NCBI GenBank assembly: GCA_024636555.1
Contig: JAGXGW010000023.1
Coordinates: forward strand, 1 to 64,000
Length of the DNA stretch: 64,000 nt
Direction: 5' to 3'
Source of the DNA: Paracoccaceae bacterium
GTDB taxonomy: Bacteria; Pseudomonadota; Alphaproteobacteria; Rhodobacterales; Rhodobacteraceae
A program made the position numbers and the translations under genes. This document shows positions 28,903 through 39,918 of the stretch, piece by piece (positions within the stretch are counted from its first letter, which is position 1; every line of letters starts with the position of its first letter). Below the pieces are notes generated by a model that saw only the letters and a program-made list of their open reading frames with translations, made no database searches and was not told where the DNA came from.

Positions 28903-31035
28903 ATGATCGCGGTTGAAGACCTGATCGCACTGGTCCGAAACTACAACCCGAAGACGAACGAGGCTTTGATCCGGTCAGCATATGACTATGGATTGATGTC
29001 GCATGAGGGGCAGTTCCGCCAGTCGGGCGAGCCCTATTTTACGCATCCCGTCGCTGTGGCCGCCATCCTGACGGAGCAGCGGCTGGACGATGCCACGATC
29101 ATCACGGCCCTGTTGCATGACACGATCGAGGACACCAAAGCCTCGTACGCAGAAGTGGTCACGCGGTTCGGGCCGGAAATTGCCGATCTGGTCGATGGTG
29201 TGACGAAACTGACCAATCTTCAGCTTTCCAGCAGCGAGACCCAGCAGGCCGAGAATTTCCGCAAGCTGTTCATGGCCATGTCCAAGGATCTGCGCGTCAT
29301 TCTGGTCAAGCTCGCTGACCGTTTGCACAACATGCGCACGATCAAGGCGATGCGCGCCGAAAAGCAGGCCAAGAAAGCCCGCGAAACCATGGATATCTTC
29401 GCGCCGCTGGCCGGGCGCATGGGGATGCAGTGGATGCGCGAGGAGCTGGAGGATCTGGCCTTCAAGGTGCTCAACCCTGAAGGTCGCGCCTCCATCATGC
29501 GGCGTTTCATCACGCTGCAAAAGGAAACCGGCGATGTGATCCACCGGATCACCGGCGATATGCGACTTGAACTGGACAAGGCCGGCATCGAGGCGCAGGT
29601 TTTTGGCCGCGCCAAGAAGCCCTATTCGATCTGGCGCAAGATGCAGGAGAAGGAGATGGGGTTTTCCCGCCTCTCCGACATTTACGGCTTTCGCGTGATC
29701 ACCAATTCCGAAGAGGATTGTTACCGCGCGATGGGCGTGATCCACCAGCGCTGGCGCGCCGTGCCGGGGCGGTTCAAGGACTACATCAGCCAGCCGAAAT
29801 CCAACGGCTACCGTTCGATCCACACCACTGTGTCGGGCCGGGACGGCAAGCGGGTCGAGGTGCAGATCCGCACACGGCAGATGCATGACGTGGCCGAAAC
29901 GGGCGTTGCGGCGCATTGGTCCTACCGCGACGGGGTGCGGACGCGAAACCCGTTTGCGGTCGATCCGGCCAAGTGGATCGCGGGCCTGTCCGAGCAGTTC
30001 CACGCCGAAGAGGATCACGACGAGTTTCTCGAAGCGGTCAAGCTCGAGATGTATTCGGATCAGGTGTTTTGCTTCACGCCCAAAGGCGATGTGGTCAAGC
30101 TGCCGCGCGGGGCCACGCCCATCGATTTTGCCTATGCGATCCACACGCGGATCGGCAATGCCTGCGTCGGTGCCAAGATCGACGGCATGCGCGTACCGCT
30201 GTGGACGCGCGTCAAGAACGGCCAGTCGGTCGAGATCATCACGGCGCAAGGCCAGATCCCGCAGGCAACCTGGCTTGAGATTGCGACCACGGGCAAGGCC
30301 AAGACAGCGATCCGCCGCGCCCTGCGCGAGGTGGACCGGGGCCGTTTTATCAAGTTGGGCCACGAACTGGCGCGGTCCGCTTTCGACCATGTGGGCAAGA
30401 AAGCCACCGACAAGGTTCTGGAAACGGCAGCGCGCAATCTGCGGCTGGACGGGCGCGACGAGGTTCTGGCCCGTCTGGGAAGCGCGGAACTGAGCGCGCG
30501 TGATGTTGTCCGCTCCGTCTATCCTGACCTCACCCCCGACCAGACCGACGAGATCGACACCAAACGCGCCGTGATCGGCCTGTCGCCCGTGCAGAATTTC
30601 GACCGCGCCCGCTGTTGCCAGCCCTTGCCCGGCGAACGAATCGTGGGGATCACCTTTCGCGGCAAAGGCGTGGTTGTGCATGCCATTGATTGCGAGGCCT
30701 TGACCGGCTACGAGGATCAGCCGGACCGCTGGTTGGACCTGCACTGGCACTCCGGCAAGCATCCGCCCATTCACACGGCGACACTCAATCTCACAATCGG
30801 AAACGATGCAGGTGTACTGGGACGGATCTGCACCTTGATCGGGGAGCAGAAGGCCAATATCTCTGACTTGCAATTCGTGGACCGCAAACCAGATTTTTAC
30901 CGACTTCTGGTCGACGTTGAACTGCGCGATGCAGAGCATCTGCATTCGATCATGTCGGCACTTGAGGCCGAAGGCGACGTGGCGGCGGTGGAGCGGTTCA
31001 GGGATCCATCCCGCGCCGTTGCAACGAACGCATAA
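28903..31035 (+). CDS. bifunctional (p)ppGpp synthetase/hydrolase (RelA/SpoT homologue)
   Basis: HD domain (THPVAVAAIL..LLHDTIEDT), synthetase domain (YGFRVITNSEEDCYRAMGVIH), TGS and C-terminal ACT. Confidence 0.97.
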   Translation: MIAVEDLIALVRNYNPKTNEALIRSAYDYGLMSHEGQFRQSGEPYFTHPVAVAAILTEQRLDDATIITALLHDTIEDTKASYAEVVTRFGPEIADLVDGVTKLTNLQLSSSETQQAENFRKLFMAMSKDLRVILVKLADRLHNMRTIKAMRAEKQAKKARETMDIFAPLAGRMGMQWMREELEDLAFKVLNPEGRASIMRRFITLQKETGDVIHRITGDMRLELDKAGIEAQVFGRAKKPYSIWRKMQEKEMGFSRLSDIYGFRVITNSEEDCYRAMGVIHQRWRAVPGRFKDYISQPKSNGYRSIHTTVSGRDGKRVEVQIRTRQMHDVAETGVAAHWSYRDGVRTRNPFAVDPAKWIAGLSEQFHAEEDHDEFLEAVKLEMYSDQVFCFTPKGDVVKLPRGATPIDFAYAIHTRIGNACVGAKIDGMRVPLWTRVKNGQSVEIITAQGQIPQATWLEIATTGKAKTAIRRALREVDRGRFIKLGHELARSAFDHVGKKATDKVLETAARNLRLDGRDEVLARLGSAELSARDVVRSVYPDLTPDQTDEIDTKRAVIGLSPVQNFDRARCCQPLPGERIVGITFRGKGVVVHAIDCEALTGYEDQPDRWLDLHWHSGKHPPIHTATLNLTIGNDAGVLGRICTLIGEQKANISDLQFVDRKPDFYRLLVDVELRDAEHLHSIMSALEAEGDVAAVERFRDPSRAVATNA

Positions 31036-31050
31036 CGGAAGGGCACGGTC

Positions 31051-31713
31051 TTGGTATTCAAGCGCAGGGATAAGCGCCCGCTCTGGAAGATCTTGATCGA
31101 GTTCTTCTGGCCGCGGGGGGGATGGAGCAGGGCCGCGCAATATGTGCGCCACCGCCTTCACCGCTTGCCCGATTCTCCCGAGAAAATCGCGCGCGGCATT
31201 TTCGCAGGCGTCTTCACGACCTTCACGCCGTTTTACGGGCTGCATTTCGTCTTCGCGCTGATCCTTGCCTCGATCCTCAGGGGAAACGTGATTGCCGCTT
31301 TGCTGGCGACTTTCTTTGGCAACCCGCTGACCTATGTGCCGATTGGCGTCGTCTCGATGAAGATGGGCTATTTCCTGCTGGGGGAGGGGGGACAACCCGA
31401 TGATACCATTGCCCGCTCGCTTGGTGGCAAGTTCATGGATGCGGGAGACGCGCTGAAAAACAACTTCATGACCCTGTTCAATGGCCAGACGCCGGATTGG
31501 CACAGCCTGACGATCTTTTTCAACGAGGTGTTTTTTCCCTACCTTGTAGGCGGTATCATTCCGGGACTTATCGCTGGCGGCACCTGTTATCTTCTCAGCG
31601 CGCCGCTGATCCGCGCCTACCAGCAGCGCCGCAGCGGCGCGATCAAGGCCAAGCTGGCCGCATTGAAAGCCAAGGCAAAGCGTCAGGCCGACGCGCAGCA
31701 AAAATCCGACTGA
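31051..31713 (+). CDS. DUF2062 domain-containing protein
   Basis: PEKIARGIFAGVFTTFTPFYGLHFVFALILASILRGN, TFFGNPLTYVPI. Confidence 0.9.
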   Translation: MVFKRRDKRPLWKILIEFFWPRGGWSRAAQYVRHRLHRLPDSPEKIARGIFAGVFTTFTPFYGLHFVFALILASILRGNVIAALLATFFGNPLTYVPIGVVSMKMGYFLLGEGGQPDDTIARSLGGKFMDAGDALKNNFMTLFNGQTPDWHSLTIFFNEVFFPYLVGGIIPGLIAGGTCYLLSAPLIRAYQQRRSGAIKAKLAALKAKAKRQADAQQKSD

Positions 31714-31749
31714 CCCGACAAGACTGACCCGATCCGACTGACCCGAAAG
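31708..31749. repeat. three tandem 14-bp units (GACTGACCCGA + NNN) at the DUF2062 stop / pdxJ leader
   Basis: gactgacccgaCAA gactgacccgaTCC gactgacccgaAAG read directly. Confidence 0.9.
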
Positions 31750-31750
31750 G

Positions 31751-32521
31751 ATGAACCCGATGAAGCCCCTTGGAATATTGCGTCTGGGTGTGAATATCGA
31801 CCATGTCGCAACCGTGCGTAACGCGCGCGGCGGTGCTTATCCCGATCCTCTGCGCGCCGCCAAACTGGCCGAGGAGGCAGGTGCGGACGGTATTACCGCG
31901 CACCTGCGCGAGGATCGCCGCCACATCTCGGACGCGGATATCGAAGGGCTGATGGATGTTCTCAGCGTGCCGTTGAACTTCGAGATGGCCGCAACCGAAG
32001 AGATGCAGCGCATCGCCCTGCGCCACAAACCGCATGCCGTCTGCATCGTCCCCGAAAAGCGCGAGGAGCGCACGACCGAAGGCGGTCTTGAGGTGGCACG
32101 CGAGGAGAACCGGCTGGCAGGATATATCGCGCCGCTGCGCGAGGCAGGTTGCCGCGTGTCGATCTTCATCGCCGCCGATGCCCGCCAGATCGAGGCCGCG
32201 CACCGGATCGGGGCCGAGGTGATCGAGCTGCATACAGGTGCCTATTGCGATGCCCATTCCGAAGGGCGCCTTGACGCGCGCGATGCGGAATGCAAACGGC
32301 TGGGCGAAATGGCAGCCTATGCCCATTCGCTCGGGCTTGAAGTGCATGCAGGCCACGGCCTGACCTATGACACGGTGCAGCCCATCGCGGCCTTCCCCGA
32401 GGTGATGGAGCTGAATATCGGCCATTTCATTATCGGCGAGGCGATCTTTCGCGGCTTGTCTCCGGCAATCCACGAGATGCGCCGCCTGATGGATGCCGCC
32501 CGCACACCCGCAATGGTCTGA
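31751..32521 (+). CDS. pdxJ: pyridoxine 5'-phosphate synthase
   Basis: [58 protein letters not shown]. Confidence 0.97.
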   Translation: MNPMKPLGILRLGVNIDHVATVRNARGGAYPDPLRAAKLAEEAGADGITAHLREDRRHISDADIEGLMDVLSVPLNFEMAATEEMQRIALRHKPHAVCIVPEKREERTTEGGLEVAREENRLAGYIAPLREAGCRVSIFIAADARQIEAAHRIGAEVIELHTGAYCDAHSEGRLDARDAECKRLGEMAAYAHSLGLEVHAGHGLTYDTVQPIAAFPEVMELNIGHFIIGEAIFRGLSPAIHEMRRLMDAARTPAMV

Positions 32522-32524
32522 GTG

Positions 32525-34018
32525 ATGACCCGCGCTGGCATGCGCCTGATGCGACGCGCCGTATTGCTGGTGGCGTTGGGGCTGGCGGCGCTGTCGGTAT
32601 GGCAGTTGGAAAAGGCCCGCAGCGGGCTGGATATCGCGCAGGTCGATGCCGCCGGAAGCCCCGCGACACGCGCGGCCCTGCCGGATGCTGACGGCCCTGT
32701 CGTGATCGTCGCGCATGGTTTTGCCGGATCGCGCCAGATGATGCAGGGCTATGCGCTGCCGCTGGCGCAGGCGGGCTACCGTGTGTGGTCGTTCGATTTT
32801 CACGGCCATGGACGCAATCCGCGCCCCATGGGTGGCGATGTCGACGTCATCGAGGGCACCACGATGCGGCTGGTGGAGCAGACGCTCGCCGTGGCCGAGG
32901 CTGCGCGCGAGGCCGAAGGCTGGACCGGGCCAATCGCCCTGCTGGGCCATTCCATGGCCACCGATATCATCATCCGCGCCGCTGCTGCCGATCAGGGGAT
33001 CGGGCCGATCGTTGCCATCTCGGCTTTCTCGCAGGCGGTCACGCCGGACTTTCCCGACGACATGCTGCTGATCTCGGGGCAGGGCGAGCCGCGATTGCGC
33101 CATTTCGCACAGGAAACGCTGTGGATGCTGGACCCAACCGCGGAGGAGGGGCAGACGGTTACGGCCGGATCGATCCGCCGTGCCGCCATCGTGGCTCCGG
33201 GGGTGGAGCATGTCGGCGTGCTGTTCAGCCGGACAGGGCAGAGTGCGGCGCTGGCGTGGCTCGATCAAAGCTATGACCGTACCAGCAGCGTCACGCCGCC
33301 CGCCACGGGCGGCTGGCTGGCCGTGTTGCTGGCCGCGATTGTCGCGCTTGTCTGGCCTCTCTCGCGCCGTCTGCCAAAACGCGCCGTGCCTCTGGCCGAC
33401 TTGTCTTGGGGGCAATTCGCGCTGGCCGTGGCGCTGCCTGCGGTTCTGGCCCCCGTGATTGCGGTGATGCTGGGCATCAAGACGCTGCCGGTGCTGGTGG
33501 CCGACCATCTGGCGGTGCATCTGCTGATCTACGGCGCGCTGCAACTGGCGATCCTGTGGCGCGCGGGGCTGCGGCCCGGCCCGCTGTCGCCTGTCGCTGC
33601 GGGGTTCCTGATCCTGTGGGGGCTGGCGGTCTTCGGCCTTGCACTGGACCGGTATGGCGCGAATTTCCTGCCCTCGGCCGAGCGGCTCTGGATCATCGCG
33701 GCACTGGCGCTGGGCGCTGTGCCCTTCATGCTGGCCGATGCGCTGGCCAGTGGTGCGGGGCGGGGCACATGGGTGCGGCGCATTCTGGCGCGGCTGGGGT
33801 TTCTGGTCTCGCTCGGCATCGCGGTCGCGCTGGATATGGAGGGGCTGTTCTTTCTGGCGCTGATTGCCCCCGTCATCGTGCTGTTCTACATCATCTACGG
33901 GTTGATGGGCCGCTGGGTCGCGCAGCGCAGCGGGGCTGCCGCCGCGGGTCTGGGTCTTGGTCTGGCCTTGGCATGGGCGCTTGGCGTGAGCTTCCCGCTG
34001 TTCAGCGCGGCAGGCTAG
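32525..34018 (+). CDS. alpha/beta hydrolase fused to a C-terminal multi-TM domain
   Basis: N-terminal TM; VIVAHGFAGSRQMMQGYALPLAQAGYRVWSFDFHGHGRNP, ALLGHSMATDI nucleophile elbow; residues ~260-498 hydrophobic multi-pass. Confidence 0.85.
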   Translation: MTRAGMRLMRRAVLLVALGLAALSVWQLEKARSGLDIAQVDAAGSPATRAALPDADGPVVIVAHGFAGSRQMMQGYALPLAQAGYRVWSFDFHGHGRNPRPMGGDVDVIEGTTMRLVEQTLAVAEAAREAEGWTGPIALLGHSMATDIIIRAAAADQGIGPIVAISAFSQAVTPDFPDDMLLISGQGEPRLRHFAQETLWMLDPTAEEGQTVTAGSIRRAAIVAPGVEHVGVLFSRTGQSAALAWLDQSYDRTSSVTPPATGGWLAVLLAAIVALVWPLSRRLPKRAVPLADLSWGQFALAVALPAVLAPVIAVMLGIKTLPVLVADHLAVHLLIYGALQLAILWRAGLRPGPLSPVAAGFLILWGLAVFGLALDRYGANFLPSAERLWIIAALALGAVPFMLADALASGAGRGTWVRRILARLGFLVSLGIAVALDMEGLFFLALIAPVIVLFYIIYGLMGRWVAQRSGAAAAGLGLGLALAWALGVSFPLFSAAG

Positions 34019-34030
34019 AAGGACAAACAG

Positions 34031-34444
34031 ATGATCCTCGGCATCGGCACGGACCTTGCGAATATCGAGCGGATCGCCGCGACGCTGGAGCGGTTCGGCG
34101 ACCGCTTCCGCAACCGCGTGTTCACCCCCATCGAGCAGGCCAAGGCCGAACGCCGTATGGATGTGGCAGGCACCTACGCCAAGCGTTGGGCTGCGAAAGA
34201 AGCCTGCTCCAAGGCGCTGGGCACCGGCTTGCGCATGGGCATCAGCTGGCGCGACATGGCGGTGACGAACCTGCGCAGCGGCCAGCCCCAGATGCAGGTG
34301 ACAGGCTGGGCGGCAGAACGTCTGGCCGCGATGACCCCGCCGGGCCACGAGGCGCTGATCCACGTGACATTGACCGATGATCACCCCTGGGCGCAGGCCT
34401 TTGTGGTAATCGAGGCGCGGCCCATCGTGGAAAGAGGCCCGTAA
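34031..34444 (+). CDS. acpS: holo-[acyl-carrier-protein] synthase
   Basis: [52 protein letters not shown]. Confidence 0.96.
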   Translation: MILGIGTDLANIERIAATLERFGDRFRNRVFTPIEQAKAERRMDVAGTYAKRWAAKEACSKALGTGLRMGISWRDMAVTNLRSGQPQMQVTGWAAERLAAMTPPGHEALIHVTLTDDHPWAQAFVVIEARPIVERGP

Positions 34445-34548
34445 CCCGCCAAACCGGTGCTGGCAGGGGGCTTTGGGTCTGGCTTGGCTTGACACATCTG
34501 CCCCTGCCCATCATGTAGCGCTGACCGCCCGAGCAGGAGCACGACCCA

Positions 34549-35385
34549 ATGGCCACGGAAGCCAAAAAAGGCAATTCGATCATCGAGACGATCAAGACCA
34601 TCGTTTATGCGTTGCTGATCGCGGGCATATTCCGGACTTTGTTCTTCCAGCCGTTCTGGATTCCCTCCGGCTCGATGAAGCAGACATTGCTGATCGGCGA
34701 TTTCCTGTTCGTGAACAAGATGACCTATGGCTATTCCTTCGCCTCCTGCCCGACGATCCGCATCCCCGTGGTGGGGCTGAATATCGACGCCAAGGATATC
34801 TGCGGCTTTCTGGGTGACGACAACGACCGTATTTTCGGTGGCGAGCCCGCGCGCGGCGATGTGGTGGTGTTCCGCCATCCGGTGAGCGGTCAGGACTACA
34901 TCAAGCGGCTGGTCGGCCTGCCGGGCGAGACCGTGCAGATGATCGGTGGGGTGCTGCATATCAATGGTGCACCCGTGGCTCTGGAAGATGACGGCGTGTT
35001 CGAGGAAACGGCAGGGCCGCAAGGCCCGCAGCGGTTGCGCCCGCGTTGCGAGAACGGACCTGTCGGCGATGGCGGCCTGTGCCTGAAATCGCGCCAGATC
35101 GAGACCTTTCCAGAAGGCACCAGCCATCCGGTTCTGAACATCGGGCGTCAAAGCTCGGATAACACACCAGTTTACAACGTGCCTGCGGGGCATTTCTTCT
35201 TCATGGGCGACAACCGTGACAATTCCACCGACAGCCGCGTGCCACAAATGGCAGGTGGCGTGGGTTTCGTGCCCTACCAGAACCTGATCGGCCGCGCCGA
35301 CAGGATCATGTTCTCGTCGTCCGGCACGTCGATGCTGGCGTTCTGGACATGGCGCAGCGACCGTTACTTCAAGAGGATCGAGTGA
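34549..35385 (+). CDS. lepB: signal peptidase I
   Basis: [60 protein letters not shown]. Confidence 0.97.
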   Translation: MATEAKKGNSIIETIKTIVYALLIAGIFRTLFFQPFWIPSGSMKQTLLIGDFLFVNKMTYGYSFASCPTIRIPVVGLNIDAKDICGFLGDDNDRIFGGEPARGDVVVFRHPVSGQDYIKRLVGLPGETVQMIGGVLHINGAPVALEDDGVFEETAGPQGPQRLRPRCENGPVGDGGLCLKSRQIETFPEGTSHPVLNIGRQSSDNTPVYNVPAGHFFFMGDNRDNSTDSRVPQMAGGVGFVPYQNLIGRADRIMFSSSGTSMLAFWTWRSDRYFKRIE

Positions 35386-36065
35386 GGTTATCCGCAGATC
35401 TCAAGGCTCTTGAAAGCCGGGTCGGGCATGCCTTCCAGCGCCCTGAATTGTTGGTCCGTGCGGTCACACATTCTTCCATGTCCTCGGCAACGCGCGACGA
35501 CAACCAGCGGCTGGAGTTTCTTGGAGACCGCGTGCTGGGCCTTGTGATGGCCGAGGCGCTTCTGGCCAATGACCGTAGTGCCACCGAAGGCCAGCTTGCC
35601 CCGCGCTACAACGCGCTTGTGCGCAAGGAAGCCTGCGCCGATGTCGCGCGCCAGATCGATCTGGGCGATGTGCTGAAGCTGGGCCGCTCCGAGATGATCT
35701 CGGGCGGGCGGCGCAAACTGGCGCTGCTGGGCGACGCGATGGAGGCCCTGATTGCGGCGGTCTATCTGGATGCGGGCTTTGATGCGGCCCGCGCCATGAT
35801 CCTGCGGCTCTGGGGTGACCGGATCGGCGCCGTCGAGGAAGACGCCCGCGATGCTAAGACCGCCTTGCAGGAATGGGCGCAGGCGCGTGGCTTTCCGCCG
35901 CCGAAATATGTCGAGTTGCAACGGTCCGGGCCGGATCATGCCCCGGTATTTACAATGTCGGCCCAGCTAGAGAACGGCGAGGCGGAAACCGCCACCGCCG
36001 GATCGAAGCGGCAGGCGGAACAGGCAGCGGCCAAAGCCCTGCTGGACAGATTGGAGAGCGCATGA
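35382..36065 (+). CDS. rnc: ribonuclease III
   Basis: [56 protein letters not shown] start overlapping lepB stop. Confidence 0.96.
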   Translation: MRLSADLKALESRVGHAFQRPELLVRAVTHSSMSSATRDDNQRLEFLGDRVLGLVMAEALLANDRSATEGQLAPRYNALVRKEACADVARQIDLGDVLKLGRSEMISGGRRKLALLGDAMEALIAAVYLDAGFDAARAMILRLWGDRIGAVEEDARDAKTALQEWAQARGFPPPKYVELQRSGPDHAPVFTMSAQLENGEAETATAGSKRQAEQAAAKALLDRLESA

Positions 36066-36967
36066 CACGCGCAGGTTTTGTGGCCCTCATCGGTGAGCCG
36101 AATGCGGGAAAATCGACACTTCTCAACCGGATGGTGGGGGCCAAGGTCTCGATCGTGACCCACAAGGTGCAAACCACGCGGGCGCGCATTCGCGGTGTGG
36201 CGATGGAAGGCGAGGCACAGATCGTCTTTGTCGACACGCCGGGCCTGTTCGCGCCCAAGCGCAGGCTGGACCGCGCGATGGTGGCGGCCGCCTGGGGCGG
36301 GGCGGCGGACGCCGATATCGTGGTGCTGCTGGTCGAGGCGCATCGCGGTGTGACCGACGGTGTGCAGAAAATTCTCGAAGGGCTGGAAGGGATCGGCAAG
36401 GGCCGCCCCGTCGCGCTGGCGATCAACAAGATCGACCGCGTCAAATCCGAGGTGCTGCTGGGGCTGACCCGCGACCTGAACGAGCGTTTCCCCTTTGTCG
36501 AGACCTTCATGATCTCGGCCGAAAAGGGCCACGGCGTGCAGGCGCTGCGTGAATGGCTGGCGGGCAAGCTGCCCGAAGGCCCGTGGCTGTATCCCGAAGA
36601 CCAGATCGCCGATCTGCCGATGCGGATGATCGCCGCCGAGATGACCCGCGAAAAGCTCACCCTGCGCCTGCATCAGGAACTGCCCTACCAGTTGACCGTC
36701 GAGACGGAAAACTGGGAGGAACGCAAGGACGGCTCGGCCAAGATCGACCAGATCATCTATGTGATCCGCGACGGCCATAAAGGTATCGTGCTGGGCAACA
36801 AGGGTGAGACGATCAAACAGGTAGGTCAGGCCGCGCGCGAGGAGATCGAGGAATTTCTGGGCCGCAAGGTGCATCTGTTTTTGCAGGTCAAGGTACGTTC
36901 CGGCTGGCTGGACGAGGCAGAGCGTTATTCCGAGATGGGGCTGGATTTCAAGGACGGCAATGTCTGA
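36062..36967 (+). CDS. era: GTPase Era
   Basis: [47 protein letters not shown] domain [16 protein letters not shown] overlap with rnc. Confidence 0.97.
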   Translation: MTRAGFVALIGEPNAGKSTLLNRMVGAKVSIVTHKVQTTRARIRGVAMEGEAQIVFVDTPGLFAPKRRLDRAMVAAAWGGAADADIVVLLVEAHRGVTDGVQKILEGLEGIGKGRPVALAINKIDRVKSEVLLGLTRDLNERFPFVETFMISAEKGHGVQALREWLAGKLPEGPWLYPEDQIADLPMRMIAAEMTREKLTLRLHQELPYQLTVETENWEERKDGSAKIDQIIYVIRDGHKGIVLGNKGETIKQVGQAAREEIEEFLGRKVHLFLQVKVRSGWLDEAERYSEMGLDFKDGNV

Positions 36968-37036
36968 GGCCGCAGCTTATGCGGTTGTCGTTGCGCTTTG
37001 AGTATTTGAAGAACGCTGAAGCAGGGGGCGCGGGCC

Positions 37037-37372
37037 ATGTCTGAAAGGTTGACCGCGAGTTTCTGGGTCTCTGCCTATTTGGCGCGGCTGCGGCTGTCGG
37101 ATATTCCGGCTTTCGTTGTGGCACATGGCGATGATTCTGCGGGCACGGTTCTGGTCAAGCTCAACACGTTGGACGGGCAAGCCGTGGCCTATCAGCGGTC
37201 CTTCGATCTGATGAGCGGCACCCGCGCATGGGTGATCCTTGCCGAGGGGCCAGAGGCGGAGGTCGATGCGGCGCTGCGCCGCCAGCGCGCGCGCGATCCC
37301 GATCTTTGGGTGATCGAGGTCGAAGACCGGCAGGCGCGGCATCTGCTCGACCAGCCGGGATTGTCGGACTGA
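37037..37372 (+). CDS. DUF1491 family protein
   Basis: [43 protein letters not shown]...[23 protein letters not shown]. Confidence 0.85.
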   Translation: MSERLTASFWVSAYLARLRLSDIPAFVVAHGDDSAGTVLVKLNTLDGQAVAYQRSFDLMSGTRAWVILAEGPEAEVDAALRRQRARDPDLWVIEVEDRQARHLLDQPGLSD

Positions 37373-37394
37373 CGACAGGGCGTATAGTCAGGTC

Positions 37395-38165
37395 ATGGAT
37401 TGGCGCGATCAGGGCATTTTGCTGAGTAGCCGACGGCACGGGGAATCCGCTGCCATCATCGAGGTATTCACCCGCGAGCATGGCCGCCATGCCGGTGTCG
37501 TGCGCGGCGGGGCGAGCCGCAAGATCGCCCCTATCCTGCAACCGGGCGCGCAACTGGATGTCAGCTGGCGCGCGCGGCTGGAGGATCATATCGGCAGTTA
37601 CACGGTCGAGCCGCTGCGCAGTCGCGCCGGAGCCTTGGCCGACCGGCAGGCGCTGGCGGGGCTGAATGCGGTGACGGCGCTGTTGCTTTTCACGCTGCCG
37701 GACCGCGAGGCCCATCCCATGCTCTATGCCCGCAGCGAGGGGTTGCTGGACCTGCTGGGCGATCAGGATCTGTGGCCGCTGGCCTATCTGCAATGGGAAC
37801 TCGCCCTGCTGGAGGAGACGGGTTACGGCCTCGATCTGAGCACTTGTGCCGTGTTGGGGCATGGCGCAAATGATCTGACCTATGTCTCGCCGCGCAGCGG
37901 GCGGGCGGTATCGCGGGCCGGGGCGGGAGACTGGGCGGACCGCCTGCTGCCCCTGCCGCCTTGCCTGATGGGGCAGGGACCGGCGCCGGATCACGAAATC
38001 GCCGAAGGGTTTCGCACCACGGGGCATTTCCTGCGCGAGCATCTGGCTCCGGCTTTGGGAAACAAACCACTGCCCGAGGCGCGGGAACGCTTTGTCGAGG
38101 TCTTCGCGCGTCGTCTGGCGCCCGGTCCGGCCTCAGCGCAGGGCGAGAACCAGATCGACCAGTGA
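37395..38165 (+). CDS. recO: DNA repair protein RecO
   Basis: [59 protein letters not shown]. Confidence 0.95.
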   Translation: MDWRDQGILLSSRRHGESAAIIEVFTREHGRHAGVVRGGASRKIAPILQPGAQLDVSWRARLEDHIGSYTVEPLRSRAGALADRQALAGLNAVTALLLFTLPDREAHPMLYARSEGLLDLLGDQDLWPLAYLQWELALLEETGYGLDLSTCAVLGHGANDLTYVSPRSGRAVSRAGAGDWADRLLPLPPCLMGQGPAPDHEIAEGFRTTGHFLREHLAPALGNKPLPEARERFVEVFARRLAPGPASAQGENQIDQ

Positions 38166-38687
38166 TCCCATCGGGCTGGTATTGTCGCCATCGTCGCGGG
38201 TGCTGAGATCCTGCATGCCGACATGAGCGGCATAGATGATCCGCGCCATTTCAGGATTGGTGATCTCGACCTCGTTCAGCAAGGTCTGGATATGGGCAAT
38301 CCGTGCCGCATCCACCTCGGCGAGCATGGCCGCAACCGCCGCATCCTCGCGCGCCCAGGCGCGGATGGCGGGTTCGACCTGCAAGGTGCCCAGCGTCGGG
38401 TGGCCTGCGCCGGCGACGATCTGCCCCAGAAGGCGCAGTCGTGCCACGGGGGTCGGTTGATCGGCAAGCGCTTCGGGGATGTGATCCACTGCACCTTCTG
38501 CCCATAGAGACAGCATCTGGCGGTGATAATCGGGCACATCGGCGAAGTGCCAGTAGAACGAGCCTTTGGTTGTGCCAAGCCGTCGCGCCATCGGTTCTGC
38601 CTTGAGCGCGACCGGTCCGGCCTCGGCCAGAGCGTTGAAACCGGCAAGCAACCAGTCGGATCGTGTCAGGCGGGCGCGTGTCGTCAT
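38133..38687 (-). CDS. TetR/AcrR family transcriptional regulator
   Basis: [51 protein letters not shown]. Confidence 0.92.
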   Translation of the reverse strand: MTTRARLTRSDWLLAGFNALAEAGPVALKAEPMARRLGTTKGSFYWHFADVPDYHRQMLSLWAEGAVDHIPEALADQPTPVARLRLLGQIVAGAGHPTLGTLQVEPAIRAWAREDAAVAAMLAEVDAARIAHIQTLLNEVEITNPEMARIIYAAHVGMQDLSTRDDGDNTSPMGSLVDLVLALR

Positions 38688-39044
38688 GCAAGCGACCTAC
38701 GCCGGACACATGATTCCCGCAAGAAAGGAGATTGCTGCGTCGGCGATAAGTCGCGCTGCGTTGCAGCATTGCTTGCTTTTCGACTGCTTCGGGCCGCGAT
38801 AGGACAAGGTTGCTGCTATATTTCTGCACTTTCGAAAGGTTCGCCATACTTCGGCACGGCCTAAGCTCCATGATGCGCCCCGTCCTGCCCGCCCGACTTG
38901 CAAGCGCCAGAAGCGGCGATCATACTGCTGCCAGCCATGCTGCATCCTGCATGACAACCACCGAACAGGACCGCTTGAAGCCGGGGGATCCTGTTTATCA
39001 CCCGCCGGAAATCTGGATTCACTGCAAGACAAGGATCATCCCCG

Positions 39045-39740
39045 ATGAGCTATCTGTTCGATCTTTCCCCCGTTCCCGCCATTCCTGTGGCAGGGGAGGC
39101 CGCGTCCTATCCGATCGGGCGGATTTTCTGCGTGGGGCGCAATTATGCGGCGCATGCTGCGGAAATGGGAATCGAGGTTGATCGCGAAAAGCCGTTCTAT
39201 TTTACCAAATCGCCTGCCTCGGCCATCCTCAGCGGTGCGACAGCGCCCTATCCTTCAGGCACGGACAACTATCACTACGAGATGGAACTGGCGGTGGCCA
39301 TCGGCGCGCCTGCTTTCAAGGTGCCAGTCAGCGAGGCGTTGGCGAAAGTTTACGGCTATGGTTGCGCGCTCGATATGACACGGCGCGATCTGCAACTGTC
39401 AGAGCGTGCCCACCAACGCCCGTGGGATCTGGGCAAGGATGTCGAGAACTCCGCCGTTTTCGCGCCATTGACCAAGGCTGCGGACTTTGGCGAGGTTGCA
39501 GCACAGCGGATCCATCTGTCGCTGAACGGCGAGATCCGGCAGGATGCCACCCTGACCGAGCTGATCTGGTCCGTGCCGGAAATCATCAGCCATTTGTCAG
39601 GCTTTTATCATCTGAAACCGGGCGACCTGATTCTGACCGGGACGCCTGCCGGAGTCGGTGCCGTTGTGCCGGGCGATGTGATCATCGGCGGGATCGACGG
39701 TCTGGAGCCGATTCGCCTGACCATCGGGCCTGCCGAGTGA
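39045..39740 (+). CDS. fumarylacetoacetate hydrolase family protein
   Basis: RIFCVGRNYAAHAAEMGIEVDREKPFYFTKSP, YHYEMELAVAIG, GCALDMTRRDLQ, DLILTGTPAGVGAV. Confidence 0.95.
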   Translation: MSYLFDLSPVPAIPVAGEAASYPIGRIFCVGRNYAAHAAEMGIEVDREKPFYFTKSPASAILSGATAPYPSGTDNYHYEMELAVAIGAPAFKVPVSEALAKVYGYGCALDMTRRDLQLSERAHQRPWDLGKDVENSAVFAPLTKAADFGEVAAQRIHLSLNGEIRQDATLTELIWSVPEIISHLSGFYHLKPGDLILTGTPAGVGAVVPGDVIIGGIDGLEPIRLTIGPAE

Positions 39741-39766
39741 TGCCCTTTGCTGCGTGATCGCCTTAA

Positions 39767-39775
39767 GGGGGGGGG
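39767..39775. repeat. intergenic G9 homopolymer
   Basis: ccttaaGGGGGGGGGcgatt. Confidence 0.9.
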
Positions 39776-39810
39776 CGATTCTGGCGGGAGCGCCCAAATT
39801 AACCTGACTA

Positions 39811-39842
39811 AAAAACTCGGATTGACGTGTCCGAGTTTTTTT
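39811..39842 (+). terminator. intrinsic terminator downstream of the FAH-family gene
   Basis: AAAAACTCGG attgacgtgt CCGAGTTTTTTT. Confidence 0.88.
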
Positions 39843-39918
39843 GTCAGAAATAAGTGGTGTTCCAGCCACCCCCGTCCAAGAGGGGAAGCCCGAATCGAAA
39901 GATGAAAGGACTTCCGCA

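Noticed and set aside
28975-31701. 908-aa minus-strand ORF opposite rsh and DUF2062
   Set aside because: Shadow ORF of high-GC codon usage antisense to clearly coding genes; no recognisable protein family; His/Arg/Gln-rich composition typical of antisense translation
31643-34495. 950-aa minus-strand ORF opposite pdxJ, the hydrolase and acpS
   Set aside because: Same reasoning: antisense to three recognised genes, low-complexity composition, no motifs
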